A stretch of DNA of 37,539 nucleotides from Caryophanales bacterium UBA1231 (GTDB lineage: Bacteria; Bacillota_I; Bacilli_A; ML615J-28; CAG-313), in assembly GCA_002309035.1 (NCBI GenBank), contig DBWT01000040.1, positions 2,203 through 39,741 on the forward strand, read 5' to 3'. Positions within the stretch are counted from its first letter, which is position 1. The number at the start of each line of letters is the position of its first letter. Positions 16,614-23,887 of this stretch are shown in pieces. The notes under the pieces are model-generated. The model did not search any database, had not been told where the DNA came from, and worked only from the letters and a program-made list of their open reading frames with translations. A program made the position numbers and the translations under genes.

Positions 16614-17987
16614 TTATTTTTCTCTAATTGTGTGTTTAATTTCTCTAAATCTTGATTCAGCTGGGAAGAAGTTAAACATAATATCACGTAAAGCACCTTG
16701 GCGGTTTTTCGCAATAATCAATTGAATTGGTTTTTCTTTTGTATCATCATCAAGTTTTGCTGTTTCAACGATTTCAAGTTCTTTGTATTTATCTTTTTTC
16801 GCATCATCAGGACGATGTAAGAACATAACGATATCAGCATCTTGTTCGATTGAACCTGATTCTCTCAAGTCAGATAAAACTGGTTTCTTATCTTCACGTG
16901 ATTCTTGGTTACGTGATGTTTGAGATAAGGCGATAATTGGAATGTCTAATTCCTTTGATAAAATCTTTAAGCTTCTTGAAATTTCAGCAACGATTTCTTG
17001 ACGAGATCCTTTACTATCGGAATTGATTAATTGAAGGTAGTCGATAATAACCATATCAAGTTTACCTTGTTGTTTTAATTGACGACATTTTGCACGAATC
17101 TCAGGAATCTTTGTTTCATTAGATTCACCAAAATAAATATTATATTTTGAAAGATTTAATTTAGCATGTCCTAATTGAATCATTTCAGCTTCATTTAAAT
17201 TACCTGATTGAATCTTTGTACTTGCGATACCACTTTCATATGCATAAAGACGCATCATCAATTGTTCAATACTCATTTCCAAACTGAAAAGAGCAACGTG
17301 ATAATTAGTGTTACGACAAGCATTAACAGCTAAGTTTAAGGCAAATGCTGATTTACCAACAGAAGGACGAGCCGCAAGGATAATTAAATTACCTCTTTGG
17401 AAACCTAATGTTGCTCTATCTAAGGCTGGATAACCAGTAGGAATACCTTTGATTTCTCCTTCCTGCATTGTATATGTTTCAATTTGATTATATACTTTTT
17501 GAGCTGCATCAGCAATAGTTAAAAGTTCACTTGTTCTTCTGTTTTTAATTAGTGCTAAAACAGTATCTTCTGCTTTATCAAGAATTTGTTCAAATGATAA
17601 ATTACCACTTAACATATTGCTGTTTAATTCTGTTAAATATTGATGAAGTTTTCTTTCAATGGCTTTATCTTTAACCATATTGATATATATTTCAACATTT
17701 GATGTTGTTGGAACTTCATCAACTAAAGACAACAAGAATTCTTTTGAATCGATTGATAAATTGATACCTAAACGAACTAATTCTTCAGCTACTAATAATA
17801 CTTCGATTTTAGCTTGGCTGCGATATAAATTAAACATCGCTCTAAAAACTCTTTTATTATCTTCGTTGTAGAAATCTTCATCTGATAGTTTACCAACTAT
17901 CGCATTCATTACAATATTGTCAAGAAGGATACTACCTAAAACATATCTTTCAGCAGCATTATTATATAAATTTTCATATGAAGGCAT
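16614..17987 (-). CDS. dnaB: replicative DNA helicase DnaB (Bacillus DnaC)
   Basis: A hexameric fork helicase of 457 residues. An N-terminal helical domain (SILLDNIVMNAIV) is followed by the RecA-like ATPase with Walker A ARPSVGKSAFALN, Walker B VIIDYLQLI, and ISRSLKILSKELDIPIIALSQ plus LSDLRESGSIEQDAD, all diagnostic. AAGGAGT precedes the ATG, overlapping the stop of the gdpP-rplI gene by close spacing (3 bases). The gdpP-rplI-dnaB order is the same as in Bacillus yybT-rplI-dnaC. Confidence 0.98.
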   Translation of the reverse strand: MPSYENLYNNAAERYVLGSILLDNIVMNAIVGKLSDEDFYNEDNKRVFRAMFNLYRSQAKIEVLLVAEELVRLGINLSIDSKEFLLSLVDEVPTTSNVEIYINMVKDKAIERKLHQYLTELNSNMLSGNLSFEQILDKAEDTVLALIKNRRTSELLTIADAAQKVYNQIETYTMQEGEIKGIPTGYPALDRATLGFQRGNLIILAARPSVGKSAFALNLAVNACRNTNYHVALFSLEMSIEQLMMRLYAYESGIASTKIQSGNLNEAEMIQLGHAKLNLSKYNIYFGESNETKIPEIRAKCRQLKQQGKLDMVIIDYLQLINSDSKGSRQEIVAEISRSLKILSKELDIPIIALSQTSRNQESREDKKPVLSDLRESGSIEQDADIVMFLHRPDDAKKDKYKELEIVETAKLDDDTKEKPIQLIIAKNRQGALRDIMFNFFPAESRFREIKHTIREK

Positions 17988-17990
17988 AGC

Positions 17991-18437
17991 TTACTCCTTT
18001 TCAACTACATAAAGAGTAATTGTAGCTTTGATTGATTTGTGTAAACTAATTTCAATTTCGTATGTACCAAGACTTGTGATGTTTTTGTCAAGTTTAATGT
18101 TTTGCTTATTTAATACTTTACCTGTTTCTTTTTCAAAAGCTTCAACAATTTGTTTAGTATTAATACTACCAAAGATTTTACCTTCAACACCAACTTTAAC
18201 TGGTATCTTAATAGGTGTTTCTTCAATCGTCTTTTTAAGCTCTGTCATTTCTTGAACTAAACGTTCTTCTTCAAGTTCAGCTTGTTTCTTTTGTTCATCA
18301 AGACGTTTTAAATTTTCATCAGTAACATGAATGGCTTGACCAGATCTAACTAAGTGATTAGCAAAACCAGCAGCGAATTCAACGATTTCGCCTTTTTTAC
18401 CATGATTCTTAACATCCTTAATAAGAATAACTTTCAT
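17991..18437 (-). CDS. rplI: ribosomal protein L9, internal start within the fusion gene
   Basis: From the internal ATG at 18437 the frame gives exactly 148 residues, the standard L9 length, with the N-terminal rRNA-binding domain (GKKGEIVEFAAGFANHLV), a long connecting helix rich in E and K, and the C-terminal domain (KVGVEGKIFGSI). AAGGAGG lies five bases before this ATG. I propose it as a second, independently initiated product; whether cells make both is untested. Confidence 0.65.
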   Translation of the reverse strand: MKVILIKDVKNHGKKGEIVEFAAGFANHLVRSGQAIHVTDENLKRLDEQKKQAELEEERLVQEMTELKKTIEETPIKIPVKVGVEGKIFGSINTKQIVEAFEKETGKVLNKQNIKLDKNITSLGTYEIEISLHKSIKATITLYVVEKE

Positions 18438-20438
18438 ACTTTCCTCCTTCTCCATGTATTCATCAATACATTTCTTTAATTGATTGATGACATCATCAAT
18501 ACTTTCACTTCTAATTTGCGCAGCAGCATTATTGAAATGTCCACCACCATGCATTGATTCCATGATGATTTGAACATTGACATTTTCAATACTTCTTGCA
18601 CTAATACCTACTTTACCGCGGTCTTCAGCTAAACGACCAATCGTGAAACCAACATCGATTCCATCGATAGAAATAATTTCATCACTGATTTTCGCAAGTT
18701 CAGTACGGTCAAATACTTCATCTTCATTGCCTTTAGCAATACCAATATGTGTTTGATATACCTCAACTGTATTAATTAAACGATTACGTTTATCTTTTTC
18801 ATTCTTTTCTTCTTTCAAATATTTCTTAACAATTGACATATTTGCATTTTTATTTGAAAGATAAGATGCAACCTTAAATGTATTTTCATTACAACGATAA
18901 ACAAAGTTATTAGTATCAACAATGATACCTAAAAGCATCCATGTTGCTTCTAATTTTTCTAAATAAACTTCTTCAGGCATATATTCAAACAATTGAACAA
19001 TTAATTCAACTGAAGATGATGCGGCTGTTGAAGACAAATAGAAACTTAAATTGTCGATAACGTTATCTCCACGACGGTGATGGTCGATAACACCAATTTT
19101 CTTGGCTTTTTCAACAAGTTTTGGTTCACTTAATAAATTCTTAAGTTGTAAATCGACAACCATCAATAATGTATTATCCGTCATTTTTGCAAGAGCTGTT
19201 TGTGGTGTAATTAGAACATCTAATAATTCAACATAGTCTCTTTTAATTGATTCATAAATTCTTGTAACTGTTGGGTCAATACTCTTAACATCAAAAATAA
19301 TGTATGCTTCTTTTCCTAAGGCTTTTGCCATACGATAGATAGCAATTGTTGCACCAAAGGCATCAGCATCAGCTTTTGAGTGTCCAACAACCATTACTTC
19401 TGATGAAGACTTCATTAATTCTTGAAGTTCTTCTGATTTCATTCTGAAAGTAACACTTGATTCTGATTGTGCAGTATCAGTCTTTGCGCCAAAATGACGT
19501 ACTTTATCATCAATTAAAACAGTAGCTTGGTCGCCACCTCTATTCATTGCGAGTTCAAGTTGATCTTTAGCTAATTCCGATAATTGTTTGATTGGAATAT
19601 CAGCACAGGCAACACCAATACTTAAACTAATTTTGTAAATTTTGCCTTGTACTAAATCTTTAATTGAATCAAGAATTGAAAAATTATCAGAAATAACATC
19701 TTGAAGTTGACTCTTATCCATAATTATCAAATATGAGTTATCTGAATATGCACGAACATATGAACCAAATTTATCACTCCATTCAGCAATCTTCGATACA
19801 ATTCGATACATGAATTCAGCACGTTCTTGAACGTCAAAATCTGATAAAATGTTTTCAAGATTATCAACATTAATATATCCCAATGCTGTGATACGTTTTT
19901 CATATTGTGTTTTAATTTTAGATATTTCCGTAATATCAGTTAAATATAAAGTTTTATATTGTGCTTCATTATAAACATCATATTTATGTCCATAAATTGT
20001 TACTTCAAAGTTCACTTCATTATTTTCAACTTTTTGAAGAATTTGTGGACTAATATTACCTAAACTAATATCTCTTAATTCACTTGAAAAAATGTGTTTA
20101 GCAAAATTATTAGACCAAACAATTTGATTTTTGTTTGATAAAATTACAATACCAATTGGTAGTTCATTAAACGCATGTTCACCTGATTTTTTAACACGAT
20201 AAGAAATTGTATTCCAAAGTCCTAAACGAGACTCTAAAAAATTACTTCTCTTGATTTGGCGTGATAAACGATATGAACTAATAATAAATGATAATGTAAA
20301 TACCAAAAAAACAAGTGATAAAATCAATACATATTTATAAATATCTAATGATTTATAATATAAAACATATGTAACAGTTCCCGACGCAATAGTTAAGAAC
20401 GCGAGAATAATTGTAAAAATAGTGTTTGTTTTCTTCAT
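17991..20438 (-). CDS. GdpP-type c-di-AMP phosphodiesterase fused to ribosomal protein L9
   Basis: An 815-residue single frame. Residues 1-667 match GdpP: two N-terminal membrane helices (about 7-54), a degenerate PAS region, a degenerate GGDEF domain ending in RGGDQATVL, the DHH domain with GHSKADADAFGA and VIDHHRRGD, and DHHA1 with GGGHFNNAAAQI. GdpP cleaves the second messenger c-di-AMP. Residues 668-815 are a full-length L9 starting MKVILIKDVKNHGKKGE. The junction linker MEKEES is encoded by an intact Shine-Dalgarno of the L9 start, so free L9 can also be made. Similar fusions are annotated in Acholeplasma-type genomes, to my memory. As a membrane protein the fusion would tether L9 and perhaps ribosomes to the membrane; that is inference. 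Confidence 0.95.
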   Translation of the reverse strand: MKKTNTIFTIILAFLTIASGTVTYVLYYKSLDIYKYVLILSLVFLVFTLSFIISSYRLSRQIKRSNFLESRLGLWNTISYRVKKSGEHAFNELPIGIVILSNKNQIVWSNNFAKHIFSSELRDISLGNISPQILQKVENNEVNFEVTIYGHKYDVYNEAQYKTLYLTDITEISKIKTQYEKRITALGYINVDNLENILSDFDVQERAEFMYRIVSKIAEWSDKFGSYVRAYSDNSYLIIMDKSQLQDVISDNFSILDSIKDLVQGKIYKISLSIGVACADIPIKQLSELAKDQLELAMNRGGDQATVLIDDKVRHFGAKTDTAQSESSVTFRMKSEELQELMKSSSEVMVVGHSKADADAFGATIAIYRMAKALGKEAYIIFDVKSIDPTVTRIYESIKRDYVELLDVLITPQTALAKMTDNTLLMVVDLQLKNLLSEPKLVEKAKKIGVIDHHRRGDNVIDNLSFYLSSTAASSSVELIVQLFEYMPEEVYLEKLEATWMLLGIIVDTNNFVYRCNENTFKVASYLSNKNANMSIVKKYLKEEKNEKDKRNRLINTVEVYQTHIGIAKGNEDEVFDRTELAKISDEIISIDGIDVGFTIGRLAEDRGKVGISARSIENVNVQIIMESMHGGGHFNNAAAQIRSESIDDVINQLKKCIDEYMEKEESMKVILIKDVKNHGKKGEIVEFAAGFANHLVRSGQAIHVTDENLKRLDEQKKQAELEEERLVQEMTELKKTIEETPIKIPVKVGVEGKIFGSINTKQIVEAFEKETGKVLNKQNIKLDKNITSLGTYEIEISLHKSIKATITLYVVEKE
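18443..18449 (-). promoter_or_regulatory. perfect Shine-Dalgarno inside the gdpP-rplI frame
   Basis: AAGGAGG (18449-18443), then AAAGT and ATG at 18437. It is the best ribosome binding site in the whole gene and is read through as codons for Lys-Glu-Glu in the fusion linker. Confidence 0.8.
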
Positions 20439-20491
20439 ATTTTCACCTATTTATTTTAGGATTTAACGATAAAATCCCATCTTATCAAAGT

Positions 20492-20500
20492 ATTATACCA
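20492..20500 (-). promoter_or_regulatory. extended -10 promoter of gdpP-rplI-dnaB-prfA
   Basis: TGGTATAAT on the minus strand. The leader of about 45 bases holds a small hairpin GGATTT/AAATCC (20459-20477) without T-run, then AGGTGA before the gdpP ATG. Confidence 0.7.
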
Positions 20501-20554
20501 TAGAATTATTTATTTATAAAGTAATTAACAAATAGAATGTTTTATATATATTAA

Positions 20555-20585
20555 CAAAAATGACTGAATCTTTTGATCCAGTCAT
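20555..20585 (-). terminator. terminator of the CofE-like gene
   Basis: The minus-strand hairpin TGACTGGATC/GATTCAGTCA with loop AAAA and one G-T pair is followed by five T. It lies about 220 bases downstream of the 20804 stop. The stretch 20586-20803 shows no convincing gene, only AT-rich sequence and scattered stops, so it is either a long 3' UTR or decayed sequence. Confidence 0.75.
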
Positions 20586-20803
20586 AATTTATTACAAATC
20601 TTTTATCCCTATACCTTATCAAATGAAAATAATTTAATAAATATTATTTTATTATCATCAATAACTAAATATTGATACACAATTAGTACACATAGTTAAA
20701 GTATCAGCTAAAATAACACGTAATTTATTTCCATAACAATAAAGCAAATCGAATAAAAGCCTGTATCATTAATAATAAAAATAATACTTTCTTATAGATT
20801 GTA

Positions 20804-22000
20804 CTATTCCTCATTAACATAATTATCAAAGTAACCTTTGATAAGAATAACTGGTGTTCCTTTATCACCAGAGCCTGATGTTAAATCACAAAGTGAACCA
20901 ATTAAATCTGTTAATTGTCTTGGTGTTGTACCTTGGCTTGCCATATTACCTACAAGATTACCATCTTTTTTGCTAATTGCTTGTTTAATGGCTTTCTTTA
21001 ATTCTTCGCCTTTTAAGTCTTTATAGTCATTATCAGCTAGATATTTTAGTTTTAATTCGTTTGGTGTACCAATTAACCCTTCAGTATAGAAAGGTGAAAC
21101 AACAGGATCTGCTAATTCCCAAATCTTACCTTGTGGATCTTTAAATGCTCCATCACCATAAACCATTACTTCAACGTGTTTGCCAGTTTTCTTTAAAATA
21201 TCAGCTTGAACACTATCAACTAATCCTTGAGCATCTCTTGGGAATAATTTTACTTTATCATCAGTTGATTTATTAGAACCTAAAAGACCATATTTAGCAT
21301 TATAACCAGAACCATTTATGCTTGCTGTTAAAATATCATCTAGTCCTAAAACAATTTCAGCACCATTTTCTTTTAAGATTCTCTTTGTTCTAAATCTTGT
21401 ATGGATATCACAAGCAAGTACTTTTTTTGTATAGTTAAGAATTGTTTTAGCTTGGTTTGCGAAAAGAATTTCACAATCACAACCAACACTTCTAATTAGC
21501 TCTTCATAATATTTAACGTAATCAACGCCAGTAAACTCATGAACTTTGTAACCAAATAATTCACGATATTTAGCTAGTGATAAAACATCGCTATAAGGAT
21601 TTACTTTCTTTTCATCAATTTCATCATATGTAAGTAAAGCATTACCAACTTCATCTGATGGATAAGATAACATTAAGTAAATCTTTTTTACGCCCATCGC
21701 GATACCTTTTAAAAGTATTGAAAAACGATTACGTGAAAGAATCGGAAAAATAACACCAATTTCTGCATTTGGACCAAATTTTTGTTTTACGTCTTCCGCA
21801 ATATTTTCAATTGTCGCATAATTACCTTGGCTACGGGCAACAATTGATTCTGTGATTGCGATAACATCGCGATCTTTAATTTTGAAGCCATCTTCTTCGG
21901 CCGCAAGTACGCTTTCAACAACGATTTTAGTTAAATCATCTCCTTGTTTAATAATCGGAAGTCTAATTCCTACTGATACAGTTCCTACATGTCTTGACAT
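20804..22000 (-). CDS. CofE-like (coenzyme F420 gamma-glutamyl ligase family) protein
   Basis: A 398-residue protein. The N-terminal part has the CofE pattern: VGIRLPIIKQGDDL, then DRDVIAITESIVARSQGN, and ILSRNRFSILLKGIAMG. The C-terminal half has VMVYGDGAFKDPQGKIWELADPVVSP and NMASQGTTPRQLTDLIGSL. CofE adds glutamates to F420-0 in archaea and actinobacteria. No F420 gene is seen here and Firmicutes of this type are not known to make F420, so it likely ligates an amino acid to another substrate. It is longer than archaeal CofE (about 250). It has its own promoter, an AGGAGGG site and a terminator, so it is monocistronic. Confidence 0.75.
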   Translation of the reverse strand: MSRHVGTVSVGIRLPIIKQGDDLTKIVVESVLAAEEDGFKIKDRDVIAITESIVARSQGNYATIENIAEDVKQKFGPNAEIGVIFPILSRNRFSILLKGIAMGVKKIYLMLSYPSDEVGNALLTYDEIDEKKVNPYSDVLSLAKYRELFGYKVHEFTGVDYVKYYEELIRSVGCDCEILFANQAKTILNYTKKVLACDIHTRFRTKRILKENGAEIVLGLDDILTASINGSGYNAKYGLLGSNKSTDDKVKLFPRDAQGLVDSVQADILKKTGKHVEVMVYGDGAFKDPQGKIWELADPVVSPFYTEGLIGTPNELKLKYLADNDYKDLKGEELKKAIKQAISKKDGNLVGNMASQGTTPRQLTDLIGSLCDLTSGSGDKGTPVILIKGYFDNYVNEE

Positions 22001-22023
22001 ATTTACCCTCCTAAATACAACAT

Positions 22024-22032
22024 ATTATATCA
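22024..22032 (-). promoter_or_regulatory. extended -10 promoter of the CofE-like gene
   Basis: TGATATAAT on the minus strand; predicted start near 22017, followed by AGGAGGG and ATG at 22000. No clear -35. Confidence 0.7.
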
Positions 22033-22077
22033 AAATTAAAAAATAAATACTATTAATATTTTTATAAAAACGTTTTA

Positions 22078-23571
22078 TTAAAAATCATATATGTCGCGAT
22101 ATTTATTATTTAAATATTCGATAAAATCTTTAGCTGATAATTCTTTATTAGTGATCTTCTTAATCCAATCTTTTGGATCTAGATGATTAGCTTCTTTAAA
22201 GATGTGTTCCTTTAACCATTCATTAATTGTTGTAAAATCACCCTTCATAATTAGTGCATCAAAATCATATTCTTTTTTCAATTCTTTTAAGTACATCGCA
22301 TTGTATGCATTACCAATAGCATAACTTGGGAAGTACCCGAAGCCACCAGTCCAGTGAACATCTTGAAGAATACCTTCAGCATCGTTTTGTGGTTCAACAC
22401 CTAGATATTCTTTATAAAGACGATTCCATTCATCTTTAGCGTCTTCGACTTTTAAGTCACCACTTACTAAGCGTTTTTCCATTTCATAACGTATAACAAT
22501 ATGTAGGCCATATGTTACTTCATCTGCTTCAGTTCTGATTAATGATGGTTCAACAATATTAATAGCTTCGTATAATTCTTCTTCTTTAATATCTTTGAAT
22601 TCATCGAATGTTTTAATAAATTCTGGATAAATTAAATGAACATATGCTTTTGAACGACCAATAACATTTTCGAAAAAGCGTGAAACTGATTCATGCATTC
22701 CATTAGAGATGTTATCATTGATGAAATGTTTAAAATCATCCTTTGGTTCATTTTGACCAAAGATAGCATGTCCACCTTCATGAATGATTGAATAAATATT
22801 TGATAAAACCATATCTTCATGATAATGTGTTGTAACCCTAACATCATCTTCAGCAACCGGTGATGTGAATGGATGTTCTGTTGTTGAAATACATCCTCTT
22901 TCAAAATCAAAACCATTTAATTTTAGTAAATAATTAGAAAATGCTTCTTGTTTATAAATAGGAACAACTCTATTTAAAAAATCACTTCTAATTTTCTTCT
23001 TTGAATTTTTAATTTTATTGATTAAATCTAATAAACCTTCTTTTAATTCTTTAAAGAAAACATCTAATTCTTTTTGTAACATTCCTTTTTCACAATCATT
23101 AAGCATGTTATCATATAAATCATCTAATTTGTTTTCTCTCAATTCTACTTGTTGTTTAGAAACTTCAATGATTTTTTTAAATGATGGAACAAATAAAGTA
23201 TAATCTTTTTGAGCTTTTGCTGAAAGCCAATCAATATATGCTTGATTATAAATCTTTGACATTTCTAATTCCATTTTAGGTGTAATGTTTTTTGTTTTTA
23301 AATAACTATCATAAAGATTTTTAACAAGTATTTGATCAAGGTAATCTAAACTATCAATATCTTTATGTAGATTCACTATTAATTGTTTGAATGATTTTGA
23401 TGATTCAATTTTAAAAGATTGGTTAGAGAAGAAAGACATCATATCTCCTTCTTTTTCCATAGCTTTTTGTGGTGCACTAGTTTCAAAGTCAAAACTAATA
23501 ACACCTAGTGCATGTTCATAAAATCTCATTAATTCAAGTTTTTTATATAATTTCTTTAAATCACTATTCAT
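22078..23571 (-). CDS. M32-family metallocarboxypeptidase
   Basis: A cytosolic zinc carboxypeptidase of 497 residues that removes C-terminal residues from peptides. Family marks are the zinc motif HEGGHAIFG followed by the E-containing helix (GMHESVSRFFENVIGRS), EADEVTYGLHIVIRYEME, and the C-terminal DVHWTGGFGYFPSYAIGNAYNA, all characteristic of the Taq/Pfu carboxypeptidase family. I choose the ATG at 23571 because GGAG lies nine bases upstream; the in-frame ATG at 23586 lacks a clear site. No terminator was seen immediately downstream before the CofE-like promoter. Confidence 0.93.
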   Translation of the reverse strand: MNSDLKKLYKKLELMRFYEHALGVISFDFETSAPQKAMEKEGDMMSFFSNQSFKIESSKSFKQLIVNLHKDIDSLDYLDQILVKNLYDSYLKTKNITPKMELEMSKIYNQAYIDWLSAKAQKDYTLFVPSFKKIIEVSKQQVELRENKLDDLYDNMLNDCEKGMLQKELDVFFKELKEGLLDLINKIKNSKKKIRSDFLNRVVPIYKQEAFSNYLLKLNGFDFERGCISTTEHPFTSPVAEDDVRVTTHYHEDMVLSNIYSIIHEGGHAIFGQNEPKDDFKHFINDNISNGMHESVSRFFENVIGRSKAYVHLIYPEFIKTFDEFKDIKEEELYEAINIVEPSLIRTEADEVTYGLHIVIRYEMEKRLVSGDLKVEDAKDEWNRLYKEYLGVEPQNDAEGILQDVHWTGGFGYFPSYAIGNAYNAMYLKELKKEYDFDALIMKGDFTTINEWLKEHIFKEANHLDPKDWIKKITNKELSAKDFIEYLNNKYRDIYDF

Positions 23572-23602
23572 CTTATTTATCTCCATTCATAATTATGTAT
23601 AT

Positions 23603-23611
23603 ATTATAACA
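23603..23611 (-). promoter_or_regulatory. extended -10 promoter of the M32 peptidase gene
   Basis: TGTTATAAT on the minus strand, with start near 23596 and GGAG before the ATG at 23571. The rest of 23612-23750 is AT-rich with no recognised gene. Confidence 0.7.
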
Positions 23612-23753
23612 TTTTTTAAAAAATTAAAGTACTTCAACATAATTTTTTTATTATGTCTTCCTTGTTTTATCATTAATTATTGTCTTTTCTATAATATTAT
23701 TGTACATAATATCGATGTTTCAAAATGTCTTATAGTTGAAAACAATTTACACT

Positions 23754-23786
23754 TAAAAAGACTGTAGATTTTGAAATCTACAATCT
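23754..23786 (-). terminator. terminator downstream of the surface phosphatase gene
   Basis: The minus-strand hairpin AGATTGTAGATTT/AATCTACAGTCT (23786-23759) is followed by TTTTTAAG. On the plus strand it is also followed by seven T, so it may act in both directions. Confidence 0.85.
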
Positions 23787-23802
23787 TTTTTTCTATTATT
23801 AG

Positions 23803-23851
23803 ACCCTAATTAATTTTATAGCTTTTTTCAAAACCCTAATTAATTTTATAG
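23803..23851. repeat. 19-bp direct repeat, period 30
   Basis: ACCCTAATTAATTTTATAG occurs at 23803-23821 and again, identical, at 23833-23851. It lies between the phosphatase stop and its terminator. No third copy was noticed. Confidence 0.7.
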
Positions 23852-23887
23852 ATCTTCAAGTTTTTAATCCAATTATATTCTATCTAA

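Noticed and set aside
20459..20477. Hairpin GGATTT/AAATCC in the gdpP leader as a possible attenuator.
   Set aside because: It has a six-pair stem with no T-run, too weak to support a regulatory claim.
20586..20803. Very short open frame (MIQAFIRFALLLWK) in the long 3' region of the CofE-like gene.
   Set aside because: It has 14 codons, no ribosome binding site and no conservation evidence; probably chance.
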